NCBI RefSeq assembly: GCF_050947875.1 | Contig: NC_134570.1 | Span: forward strand, 228,703,265-228,767,264 | Length of the DNA: 64,000 nucleotides | Source: Dermacentor variabilis | Taxonomy: Eukaryota > Arthropoda > Arachnida > Ixodida > Ixodidae | Reading direction: 5' to 3' | Shown here: one piece after another, positions 43,779-53,770 of the stretch | How positions within the stretch are numbered: the first letter of the stretch is position 1 | Layout: each line of letters begins with the position of its first letter | Program-made: the position numbers and the translations under genes | Notes under the pieces: generated by a model | The model's database searches: none | The model's input: only the letters and a program-made list of their open reading frames with translations | What the model was told of the DNA's origin: nothing

Positions 43779-44878
43779 TGTGATGTGTGGTGCGCGACAT
43801 GGTGCGGTGATAGGGACGGTCATGAGCAGACGACAAAGAGTGCGCGTGCCGAGGCAAATTCCGTGCTGGAAGGAGAAAAACGACAACGCCGAAGAGCGTC
43901 CAGCACGTGAACACGCGGTGCCAGAAAAACAACTAAAAGAAGAAAAGCAAACCAATTAGAAAAGACCACGGGGCGTCAGGCAGCCAATCCGAGAATGCCT
44001 AATCGGCTAGAAAGAAGAAAAATCGTGGTGCGCTGGCAGAAAGAGGAGACGCCGGGGAGACACCAGGAGAGTTCCAGGAAGCGACGGCAGGAGGAGGTCA
44101 ACCACCGGAGCGGGCGTTGAAGACGGGCCGTCGGGTTCCGGATCCGAGCCACCAGGACTTCACCCGACCGGGGCCTCCTGCCAACCTGTTCCTGTGCGTC
44201 GCCCGTCTACCCGAGCGTGCCGCCAGCTCCTCAAGGCCAGTGAGCTTCTGTGCTCGTGGGTACGACGGGAACAGTCGGGCTACGGGCCCGAGTTCTACGC
44301 CAGCTGCCCTGCCAGAACGCCACCCCCGTTTGTCGTACCGCCGGCTGCCCGAGGCCGGCGTCCGAGCTTCTGTGCCCGTGGGCAGGACAAGAGCAGTCGG
44401 GCTACGGGCCCGAGCTCTACACCCAGCTGCCCGGCCAGAAAGCCGCCGCCGTCTGCTCGTGCCACCAAGCCGCCTGGTTTACTTCTCCGAGACAGAGCTG
44501 GCCAGCTCCGGTCGCTCGGTCAACCAACTTAGACCACGACCTTTGGTGAGACTGGCGCCACTCCTTTCACCAGCTTGTCGCAGCGTCGCAGCTTCGAGAC
44601 TGTTATGTATCCCTGCCGTCGTGGCAAGCCCGGACTCGCGCACTACTTAGCTCCATACTAGCCCCAAATGTGTGTCTTAATGTGTATTTGAGTGTTTCTT
44701 TTATGTTTGCTATTTTCTTCTATTTATTTTTTAGCCTTCTTTAGTTCCATTAAACGTTTGTGTGTGTGTTCGAAACGAATGGCTTTGTCCTCATTTGGGT
44801 TCTCGGAGGCTCCGCCTGAGAGAACCATCAGAACCTTTTGAGTACCCGAACCTTTGTCCCCATATTAGGGCCATCACA
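43779..44878 (+). mobile_element. Solo LTR (1,100 bp) with 5-bp target duplication
   Basis: The ends TGTGATG...CATCACA are perfect 7-bp inverted repeats. CTCGC is duplicated (43774-43778, 44879-44883). Removing the insert and one CTCGC restores the gag reading NAPRTPNP. The interior is non-coding, GC-rich, and contains a ~122-bp tandem duplication. A lone LTR is expected after recombination between the two LTRs of an inserted element. The orientation is given by the AATG/AAACG-rich 3' part and is tentative. Parent family not identified. Confidence 0.9.
44243..44486. repeat. Tandem duplication inside the solo LTR
   Basis: Two ~122-bp units beginning AGCTTCTGTG (44243 and 44365), both with CAGTCGGGCTACGGGCCCGA. 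Long open frames through this GC-rich region are a side effect and not genes. Confidence 0.8.
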
Positions 44879-46149
44879 CTCGCACACCTAACCCACTCCA
44901 TGGAAACGCCTTTAAGGACATTGAAGACTGGTTGGACCACTTCAACCGGGTCGCAGCCTTTAACGACTGGGACGATTGCCGTAAGTTGAAGAACGTCTAC
45001 TTTTTTCTTTTAGATGTGGCAAGAGTACGGTACAAGAACCACGAAGCCTTATTTACCAGCTGGCAGGAGTTTTACCGACTGCTTCGTGACGCCTTCAGCA
45101 CCCCCGAAAGGAAATAAAGAGCTGAACAGGCACTGTCTTCGAGGTTCCAAATACTGAACGAAATCATCGCCATGTTCATCAAAGACATGATGCAATTTTT
45201 TTGCCGGTCTGACCCACTAATGCCAGAAGACAAGAAGGTGTGTCTGTTTATGCGAGGCGGAGAAGAACAGCTTTTCGCAGGCCTTGTGCGCAATCCTCCT
45301 ACAAAAGTAGTTTGTTCGTTCATGAAGCAACAGTCATGGAACGTATGCTTCGGCAGCGGCTCTCGCAGGATGAACGCCAGACCACCATGACTACTGCATG
45401 CTCTCTCGTACCTGCAAATGATGACAGGGAGTCCCTTACTAAAATAATATGGCAAATCGTTTGAGAAGAACTGCAGAAGGGTTATGCATCGGCTCCAGCA
45501 CCTCCGAGCGCCGTGGCTCTTACGGACGTCATTTGGGAGGAACTCGGCAAAGTGGTTCATCCCTCGCCACCAACACGTACCGAGCCCTCCATGTTCTCAT
45601 AAGCAGATGCTCTTCGGGTTTGCGCGCCGTCAACAAGCCGTTTCTTGCAGCCACCTGCTGGGATTCCTCGACGCTTCCCAAGTCCAATCCACGCACGAAT
45701 CTGCAAGCAGCCTTTCATACTTGTCCACACAAGTTTTCAGTATGGTGTGCTCCCGACAACAGTCTGTTGTGCTACCACTGTGGGGAGGCTGGTCACATGT
45801 ATCGCGACTGCCAATACCAACGGATTGGTCTGCGGGGATACCATCCGGATGCCCATTGCCCGCGCTATGGCGAACGCCCACACAAAATCGAGTAATACTT
45901 AGAAAGTAGCCGGCTTCCTCCTGCCCCGCATCGAAGACAGTCACCGCCGCTGTCACCTCGTCGGTACGCGTCACCAAACTGCGCTCAACCCGCCTATGAT
46001 TCCGCTGGAGTCAACGTTGGAAGCCCGCGCCATGGAAGCTGGAAATGCCGACCTCTGGGGGTGAGGCCGCTGTCATGCAAACCATCAAATATCCTCCGCC
46101 GACGCCACCCCTCGCGATGTATCGCTGACTCCTTCATTCGAAACAGCCA

Positions 46150-46555
46150 AAAGAACTTCCGCTGCTATTACTGCTTCCATTGATGGTTATCCGGTAACTG
46201 CATTTGTCGATAAGGGAGCTGATTACTCGGTTATGAGTGCCTCACTGGCCACTCGGCTACACAAGGTGCTGACAGAGTGGGATGGCCTACATCTGATTAC
46301 GGCTGGAGGACACCTCGTGACACCCACTGGACGATGCACCGCCAGACTTACAATTTCTACTTCAACTTTCGTAGCGTCTTTCCTTGTGCTGCCCAAGTGT
46401 TCTCGGCTGGTTATACTGGGCATGGATTTTCTCCAGGAATATGGGGCAATCATTAAACTGCGTGACTTGTTCATGACTTTTTCTATGTTTCTTCGAATTC
46501 GAGTGTGGAGAATGAACATCACCGGGCGGCTTTATGCATGGTCGATGACTGCGTG
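46150..46555 (+). pseudogene. Protease of Gypsy C with altered active site
   Basis: Reads VTAFVDKGADYSVMSASL, where the aspartic protease signature is D-T/S-G; the middle residue is Lys here. Then ITAGGHLVTPTGRCTARL and LVILGMDFLQEYGAI. Ends in frameshifts and a TGA. Confidence 0.82.
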
Positions 46556-46849
46556 ACGTTACCACCTTGAAGTAGCATCTTTGTCCTCATTGAATGCCCC
46601 CAAGACCAACTAGGAATAGGCATCGCCGAAGGTAACCTCACCATTTTGCTGGATCGAGAAGTCTGCGTCGCACAAGGTCTCATAGAGCTACAAAATAGGC
46701 AAACCACGATCCTAGTTACCAACTTAAGTGGCAAATACAAGCACTTTGTGAGGGATACCACCATGGCCTACTTAGAAACGGTGGCCGAGTCCAATGCCTG
46801 TGCTTGGTAACGACAATCTCAATTGCGGGACCAAGCGATGTGGACTTGA

Positions 46850-47801
46850 CCAGTCACATCAACTTCAACCCACAGCTAGATCAACCCGAAAAGGAGAGGC
46901 TCCCCACTCTGCTATTGTCATTTAGCGACTGTTTCTCCCCCACGTCGAAGGTCAAACACACTCCTTTAACCAAACACAGAATCATCACTGAACCAACTGT
47001 CCAACCTGTTCACCAACACCCTTATCGCGTGTTGCAAAGAGAACAGGATGCTATTCGTCATCAAGTTAAACAAATGCTAGACGATGATGTCATTCAACCA
47101 TCGACAAGTCCTTGGGCTTCACCAGTTGTATTAGTTAAGAAGAAAGTTCACTACGATTCTGTGTCGATTACCGCAAACTGAACAAGATCACGAAAGAAGA
47201 CGTTTACCCACTTCCTCGGATTGACGACTCTTTGGATCGCCTGCGACATGCCCGTAACTTTTCTTCAATGGATCTGCGTAGTGGGTACTGGCAGATTGAA
47301 GTTGACGAACGGGACCAGGAAAATAACGGCGTTTATAAAACCTGGTGGTCTATCAATTTAAGGTCCTCCCTTTTGGATTGTGTTTCGCTCCGGCCACATT
47401 TCAATGCATGATGGACACAGTTTTATCTAACCTCAAGTGGCACTCGTGTTTAGTCTACTTAGATGATGTAGTTGTTTTTTTCCACGACGTTTGAACAACA
47501 CATCCAGCGGCTTGAGGCAGTTCTTCAAGCCATCCGCACCGCCGGCCTGTCTCTGAAGCCTGAAAAATGTCCCTTTGGCTACGAGGAGCTTAAATTTCTA
47601 GGTCATATTTTCAGCAGCACCTGCATGTGCCCTGACCCTGACAAAGCCATGGTAATTGCTCTGTTCCCGATACCAAAGTCAGAGCATGATGTCCGCCGAT
47701 TTTTAGGGATTTGTGCATATTGCCGCCATTTTGCGCCCAATTTTTGTGACATTGCCGAACCTCTGCAACAACTCATCAAGAACGATGTCCCATTTGTTTA
47801 G
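46850..47801 (+). pseudogene. Reverse transcriptase of Gypsy C
   Basis: HTPLTKHRIITEPTVQPVHQ, VIQPSTSPWASPVVLVKKK, then in shifted frames FCVDYRKLNKITKEDVYPLP, FSSMDLRSGYWQIEVDERD (first Asp), LVYLDDVVVF near 47450, and LSLKPEKCPFGYEELKFLGH. At least five frameshifts. Confidence 0.85.
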
Positions 47802-47869
47802 GGTCCAGCACCCAATCTGGCGCCTTCCACTACCTTCAGTGATGTCTACAGACACCACCGATCTTTAGT

Positions 47870-48300
47870 CACGTTGACACCGAGGCCGACACAGAAGTGC
47901 ATACTGATGCTAGTAACATTAGTCGCGGAGCGACACGCGCACACTTTCAAGCTGGTGTTGACTGCATTATTGCGTATGCCAGCCGAACTTTGTGTGCTGC
48001 TGATAAAACTACTCAGCAGCTGAAAAGGAATGTCTGGCAGTCGTATGGGCTATCCAGAAGTTCCAGCCATACTTGTACGGACGCCCCTTCTGTGTCGTCA
48101 GCGACCACCACTCTCTCTGCTGGCTGGCGAATCTCAAGGATCCTTCAGGCAGTCTCGCAAGATGGAGCCTTCAGTTGCAGGAATTTGATGCGACAATTGT
48201 CTGTAAGTCTGGCCAAAAAAAGCACGGACGCCGACTGTCTCTCCCGCACACCCGTCGAACCCGCACCACCAGATACTGATGACGACTCTGGTTTTCTTTG
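47870..48300 (+). pseudogene. RNase H of Gypsy C
   Basis: [19 protein letters not shown] carries the first Asp. The Glu region is shifted ([19 protein letters not shown] in another frame near 48020), and [20 protein letters not shown] is readable at 48090-48150. Confidence 0.8.
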
Positions 48301-48339
48301 TACTCTTCCGTCTTTAAACCTAGCTTAACAGCAACGCCA

Positions 48340-49065
48340 AGATTCTGAGCACCAGCCCTTGATTGAATGCCTTGATTGAATGCCTTGAAGGAAGCCACTT
48401 ACAACCCACGTGGCAGTTCGCGTATCACATGTCCTCTTTCTGCCTACACGGCAACATCCTATACAAGCGGCACTTTCACCCTATGGCAACCGTTTTCCTG
48501 CTCGTTGTTCCCGCTCTTCTCCGCAACAACATTCTATCTGCATGCCGCGACGAACCAACGTCCGGGCGTCTTGGTTTCACATGTACTCTGGCAAGGATCA
48601 AGCAGAAGTACTACTGGCGAAAACTCACAGAAACCGTGAAGCGGTACGTCAGAAGTTGTCAAGACTGACAGCGTTGCAAAGTTCCACCACTGAAACCAGC
48701 CGGTCTGCATGAGCCTGTACGACCTCCTTGCTCACTTTTTGAACAAGCCAGGATGGATTTACTTGACCTGTTTCCCAAGTCTTCGGCTGATAACTGCTGA
48801 ATCGTCGTCACCGATGACCTCACTCAATACTGCGTAACACAAGCCGTTCAGTGAGCTACTGCTTCAGATGTAGCCAACTTTTTTGTCAAAAATATCGTCC
48901 TTCGACATTGTGCTCTCACTGTCGTCATCACAGACTGTGGTACGGCCTTCACTGCCCAGTTGGTCCGAGATATTCTGCAGCTGAGTGGAACAACAGCGTC
49001 TCAACAAAATGATTGCGGATATGCTTTGCGGATATGCTATGTTGCCACGGATCATAAAAATTGGG
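48340..49065 (+). pseudogene. Integrase of Gypsy C, truncated
   Basis: Zinc-region pieces CRDEPTSGRLGF and YYWRKLTETVKRYVRSCQ (the second Cys of the HHCC pair is lost to a stop). Core fragments IVVTDDLTQYC and VVITDCGTAFTAQLVRDIL follow, then ATDHKNWEE, after which RTE sequence begins. The catalytic Glu region is missing. Confidence 0.8.
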
Positions 49066-49243
49066 AGGAACGGAATCCTGCTTGGTCCTTTGGTTGACTG
49101 AAGTCTAAGGTGTTCCTGATTCTATTTGCGATTACCTTAGTAAATACCTTGTAGGCAACGGACAGTAAGCTGATCGTTCTATAATTTTTCAAGTTTCTAG
49201 CATCCCCTTTCTTATGGATTAGGATTACGTTGGTGTTCTCTTC
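49066..49243 (-). mobile_element. Old RTE LINE, fragment 3 (minus strand)
   Basis: Reads NVILIHKKGDARNLKNYRTI and SVAYKVFTKVIANRIRNTLD, the RT part that follows directly after fragment 2 (52416-53456). The two were separated by the plus-strand RTE insertion. It ends at DQAGF, joined to the Gypsy C integrase. Confidence 0.85.
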
Positions 49244-49253
49244 CAGGAGTGCA

Positions 49254-49320
49254 GCGGTAGCATAGAGGTAGAGCATCCACCTCACGTGCAAGAGGACCGT
49301 GCTTCGAATCCCGGTGCCGC
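49254..49320 (+). promoter_or_regulatory. tRNA-like module with Pol III boxes A and B at the RTE 5' end
   Basis: 67 nt. The ends GCGGTA and TGCCGC can pair as an acceptor stem. Box A TAGCATAGAGG (49258-49268) fits TRGCNNAGNGG and box B GCTTCGAATCC (49301-49311) differs from GGTTCGANTCC at one position. The anticodon loop is not canonical. It is either an internal Pol III promoter at the element's head or an older SINE fused there. A functional tRNA is unlikely. Confidence 0.6.
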
Positions 49321-49450
49321 ACAATTTTTCACCGGATTGAAAAAAAAAATCCACGTGTTGATAAAATTGCATAAACAGGCCTGGAGTGCGGCCTGATTCC
49401 GATGACCAGAACCACTAACGCACTCCCTCACCAGAGCAGGATGCCAGTAC

Positions 49451-50633
49451 TTGGCCACAACCTCCTATATGAATACAACAATCAAACCCCGGCCCTCAGT
49501 CCCCAGCAGCTGCGAAGCAACTGACCACGGCGGCGGTCAGACCTGCGACGCAGCAGAGGGTGCTAAGAAACACTGGCTCCGGACAGGCTGCTATTGGAAT
49601 ATGAACCTGGCAACGTTTAATGCTAGAACGTTATCTAGTGAGGGGAGTCTTCCAGCGCTATTGGAGAAATTAGAAAGCAGTAAATGGTATATAATAGGGC
49701 TCAGTGAAGTTAGGAGGACAAAAGAAGCATATACAGTGATAAAAAGTGGGCATGTCCTGTGCTACCGGAGCTTAGCAGAGAGATGAGAATTAGGAGTCAG
49801 ATTCCTGATTAATAAGGATATAGCTGCTAACATACAGGAATTCTATAGCATTAACGAGAGGGTGGCAGGTCTCGTTGTGCAACTTAATAAGAGGTACAAT
49901 TTGAAGGTTGTACAGGTCTGCGCCCCTACATCCAGTCATGATGACCAGGAAGTCGAAAGCTTCTATGAAGACGTTGAATCGGCGATGTGTAAAATCAAAA
50001 CAAAATATACTATACTGATGGGCGACTTCAATGCCAGGGTAGGCAAGAAGCAGGCTGGAGACAAGTCAGTGGGGCAATATGGCATAGGCTCTAGCAATAG
50101 CAGGGGAGAGTTATTAGTATATTTTGCAGAACAGAATAATATGCAGATAACGAATACCTTCTTCCGCAAGCGGGATAGCCTAAAGTGGACTTGGAGGAGC
50201 CCAAATGGCGAGAGTAGAAATGAAATCGATTCATACTCTGCTCTAACCCTGGCATTATACAAGATGTGGACGTGCTCGGCAAAGTGCGCTGCAGCGACCA
50301 TATGATGGTAAGATCTCGAATTAGCCTAGACTTGAGGAGAGAACAGAAGAAACTGGTACATAAGAAGCCAATCAATGAGTTAGCGGTAAGAGGCAAACTA
50401 GAGGAATTCCGGATCAAGCTACAGAACAGGTATTCGGCTTTAACTCAGGAAGAGGACCTTAATGTTGAAGCAATGAACGACAATCTTATGGGCATCATTA
50501 AGGAGTGTCCAATAGAAGTCGGTGGTAACTTCGTTAGACAGGATGCCAGTAAGCTATCGCAGGAGGTGAAAGATTTGATCAAGAAATGCCAATGTATGAA
50601 AGCCTCTAACCCTACAGCTAGAATATAAATGGC
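49451..50633 (+). pseudogene. RTE endonuclease region
   Basis: MNLATFNARTL (Asn motif), KWYIIGLSEVRR (Glu motif position), then after a TGA the pieces YTILMGDFNARVGKKQAG and IDSYSALTLAL, a frameshift, and DVLGKVRCSDHMMVRSRISL (SDH motif), followed by the linker LRREQKKLVHKKPINELAVR. It nicks target DNA. At least three breaks. Confidence 0.85.
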
Positions 50634-52280
50634 AGAACTTTCCAAGTTAATCAACAAGCGTAAGACAGATGACATAAGGAAGTATAATATGCATAGAATT
50701 GAACATGCTCTCAGGAAGAGAGGAAGCCTAAAAGCAGTGAAGAAGAAACTAGGAATAGGCAAGAATCAGATGTATGCGTTAAGAGACCAAAACCGGCAAT
50801 ATCATTAGTAATATGCATGAGATAGTTCAAGTAGCTGAGGAGTTTTATAGAGAGTTATACAGTGCCAGTGGCACCCACGACGATAATGGGAGAGAGAATA
50901 GCCTAGAGGAATTTGAAATCCCACAAGTAACGCTGGAAGAAGTAAAGAAAGCCTTAGGAGCTATGCAAAGGGGGAAGGCAGCTGGGGAGGATCAGGTAAC
51001 AGCATATTTGCTGAAGGATGGTGGGCAGGTTGTTCTAGAAAAACTGGCCATCCTCTATATACAATGCTTCATGACTTCGAGCGTACCGGAATCTTGGAAG
51101 AACGCTAGCATACGTAATCCTAATCCATAAGAAAGGGAACGCCAAAAACTGGAAAAATTATAGACCGATCAGCTTACTGTCTGTTGCCTACAAAGTATTT
51201 ACTAAGGTAATCGCAAATAGAATCAGGAACACCTTAGACTTCCGTCAACCAGAGGACCAGGCAGGATTCTGTAAAGGCTACTCAACAATAGACCATATTC
51301 ACACTATCAATCAGGTGATAAAGAAATGTGCGGAATATGACCAACCCTTATATAGAGCTTTTATTGATTACGAGAAAGCGTTTGATTCAGTCGAAACCTC
51401 AGCAGTCATGGAGGCATTACGGAATCGGGGTGTAGACGAGCCGTATGTAAAAATAATGAAAGATATCTATTGCGACTCCAGAGCCAACGTAGTCTTCCAT
51501 AAAGAAAGCAACAAAATCCCAATAAAGAAAGGTGTCAGGCAGGGAGATACGATCTCTCCAATGCTATTCACAGCGTGTTTACAGTAGGTATTCAAAGACC
51601 TGGATTGGGAAGAATTGGGGATAAAAGTTAATGGAGAATACCTTAGTAATTTGCGATTCGCTGATGATATTGCCTTGCTTAGTAACTAAGGGGACCAACT
51701 GCAATGCATGCTCACTGACCTGGAGAGGCAAAGCACAAGAGTGGGTCTAAAAATTAATCTGCAGAAAACTAAAGTAATGTTTAAGAGTCTCGGAAGAGAA
51801 CAGCAATTTACAATAGGTAACGAGGCACTGGAAGTGGTAAGGGAATACATCTACTTAGAGCAGCTAGTGACGGCGGATCCGGATCATGAGACGGAAATAA
51901 TCAGAAGAATAGGCTGGGGTGCGTTTGGCAGGCATTCTCAGATCATGAACGGTAGGTTGCCATTATCCCTCAAGAGGAAAGTGTATAATAGCTCAGTACA
52001 CACATATGGTGCAGAAACCTGGAGGCTTAGGAAAAGGGTTGTACTTAAATTGAGGACGATGCAACGAGCTATGGAAAGAAGAATGACGGGTGAAACGTTA
52101 AGGGATAAGAAAAGAGCAGATTGGGTGAGGGAACAAACACGAGTTAATGACATCTTAGTTGAAATCAAGAAACAGAAATGGGCATGGGCAGGAAATGTAA
52201 CCAGGAGGGAACATAACCGATGGTCATTAAGGGTTATGGACTGGATTCCAAGGGAAGAGAAGCGTAGCAGGGGACAGTAG
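50634..52280 (+). pseudogene. RTE reverse transcriptase region
   Basis: Linker (NMHRIEHALRKRGSLKAVKK), then KALGAMQRGKAAGEDQVTAY, a shifted LIHKKGNAKNWKNYRPISLL, FIDYEKAFDSVETSAVMEAL (first Asp), VRQGDTISPMLFTACLQ followed by a TAG, the active site LRFADDIALLSN with a TAA just after, then VGLKINLQKTKVMF. The C-terminal region (YGAETWRLRKRV, WAGNVTRREHNRW) is open to 52280. FADD is the usual RTE form of the active-site box. Confidence 0.88.
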
Positions 52281-52415
52281 AAAGTTAGTTGGTTGGATGA
52301 GATTAAGAATTTTGCAGGGACAACATGGCCACAATTAGTACGAGACCGGGGTAGTTGGAGAAGTATGGGAGAGGCCTTTGCCCTGCAGTGGGCGTAACCA
52401 GGATGACGACGACGA

Positions 52416-53456
52416 AGCATTCTTGAGTCATGAGGCATTGTGTATATAGGGTGGCCAGTTTTTCTAGAACAATCTGACCACCATCCTTCAATAAATCTGC
52501 TGTTACTTGACCCTCCCCAGCTTTCTTCCCCCTTTGCATAGCTCCCAAGGCTTTCTTTAGTTCTTCCGGCTTTAATTGTGGGATTTCAAATTCCTCCAGA
52601 CTATTCTCTCTTCCATTATCGTCGTGGGTGCCACTGGTACTGTATAAATCTCTATTGAACTCCTCAGCCACTTGAAATATCTCATCCATATTAGTAATGA
52701 TATTACCGTCTTTGTCTCTTAATGCATGCATCTGATTCTTGCCTATTCCTAGTTTCTTCTTTTCGGCTTTTAGGCTTCCTCCATTTCTGAGAGCATGCTC
52801 AATTCTATCTATATTATACTTCATTATGCCAGCTATCTTATGCTTGTTACCTTGGAAAGTTCTGCAAGTTCTATTCTAGCTGTAGGGCTAGTGGCTTTCA
52901 TACATTGGCATTTCTTGATCAGATCTTTCGTCTCCTGCAATAGCTTACTGGTCTAACGGAGTTATCACCGACTTCTATTGCACACTCCGTAATGATGCCC
53001 ATAAGATTGTCGTTCATTGTTTCAACACTAAGGTCCTCTTCCCGAGTTAAAGCCGAATACCTGTTCTGTAGCTTGATCTGGAATTCCTCTAGTTTCCCTC
53101 TTACCGCTAACTCATTGATTGGCTTCTTATGTACCAGTTTCTTTTGTTCCCTCCTCAAGTCTAGGCTAATTCGAGATCTTACCATCCTTTGGTCACTGCA
53201 GCGCACCTTGCCGAGCATGTCTACATCTTGTATGATGCCAGGGTTAGCACAGAGTATAAAGTATATTTCATTTCTAGTCTCGCCACTCAGGCTCCTCCAC
53301 GTCTACTTTCGTCTATCCTGCTTGCGGAACAAGGTATTCATTATCCGCATATTATTCTGTTCTGCAAACTCTACTAATAACTCTTCCCTGCTATTCCTAG
53401 AACCTATGCCATATTCCCCCATTGATTTGTCCCCAGCCTGCTTTTTTCCTACCGTG
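52416..53456 (-). mobile_element. Old RTE LINE, fragment 2 (minus strand)
   Basis: From 53456 downward: VTVGKKQAGDKSMGEYGIGS (endonuclease), LGKVRCSDQRMVRSRISLDL, linker (RIEHALRNGGSLKAEKKKLG), KALGAMQRGKKAGEGQVTAD, ending LATLYTQCLMTQE at 52418 where the younger plus-strand RTE begins. Its 5' neighbour (fragment 1) lies beyond the twin-primed LINE at 55896-55985. Confidence 0.88.
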
Positions 53457-53770
53457 ACATTTTTCAGTTGTATCATGGCGTCCTGAGTTCTGAGCTTGTT
53501 TCGGAACCTGATGACGGTGTTTGGGTAGAGCCCCGAATTTTCCAGGTACTTCTGCCACCTGTACATGAGTACATGCTCCAATGCTCTGCCCACACAGGAC
53601 GTAAGCGAGATCGGCCGGAGGTTCTCAATGTTGAGTGGCTTGCCCGGCTTGGGAATCAAGATGGTCTTGGCTGCTTTCCACTGCCGGGGTAGTAACCCAG
53701 CTAGCCAACAAGTGTTGAAGTATGCCGTATGATACAACTGAAAAATGGAATCCTCGATGACACTGCCAAC
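53457..53770 (-). pseudogene. Inverted RT segment of the twin-primed LINE
   Basis: Minus strand reads VIEDSIFQLYHTAYFNTCWL, KAAKTILIPKPGKPLNIENL and RPISLTSCVGRALEHVL, ending TQDAMIQLKN at the left edge. In the family this is immediately N-terminal to the RAILGLD segment that starts the plus-oriented part. Confidence 0.88.

Larger units (their letters stand above)
43705..45895 (+). pseudogene. Gag of Gypsy C, split by a solo LTR
   Basis: Begins at ATG 43705 (MSTTTTSQTEGIPNAAEPCI). It is interrupted after NAPR codons by the solo LTR and resumes at about 44884 (TPNPFHGNAF in shifted frames, then VAAFNDWDDCRKLKNVY). Later pieces: MFIKDMMQFFCRSDPLMPED, then the nucleocapsid knuckle CYHCGEAGHMYRDC (45772-45813, complete CX2CX4HX4C). 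Several stops and frameshifts. Confidence 0.85.
43408..49065 (+). mobile_element. Gypsy-type LTR retrotransposon C, 3'-truncated
   Basis: Same family organisation as Gypsy B (gag, protease, RT, RNase H, integrase) but an independent, older copy. It starts with an LTR-like segment (about 43408-43541, ending CTCTCGCGACA) and a leader AACTGGTGGAGG comparable to that of Gypsy B. Gag is split by a solo LTR (43779-44878). Integrase stops in its core domain at about 49065, at a minus-strand RTE fragment, and no 3' LTR is present. Located within the GIT intron. Confidence 0.85.
49244..52415 (+). mobile_element. RTE-type LINE, near full length, with tRNA-like 5' module
   Basis: Plus-strand RTE: a tRNA-like head (49254-49320), 5' leader, one decayed ORF with endonuclease and RT, and a 3' end ...CCCTGCAGTGGGCGTAACCA followed by a GATGACGACGACGA tail. 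RTE elements encode EEP plus RT without RNase H, as here. Inserted into an older minus-strand RTE copy (fragments at 49066-49243 and 52416-53456). Confidence 0.85.

Noticed and set aside
44117..44650. 177-codon plus-strand open frame
   Set aside because: Lies wholly in the GC-rich tandemly duplicated part of the solo LTR; open in several frames because of base composition.
49254..49320. Functional tRNA gene
   Set aside because: Non-canonical anticodon loop and location at the start of an RTE element.
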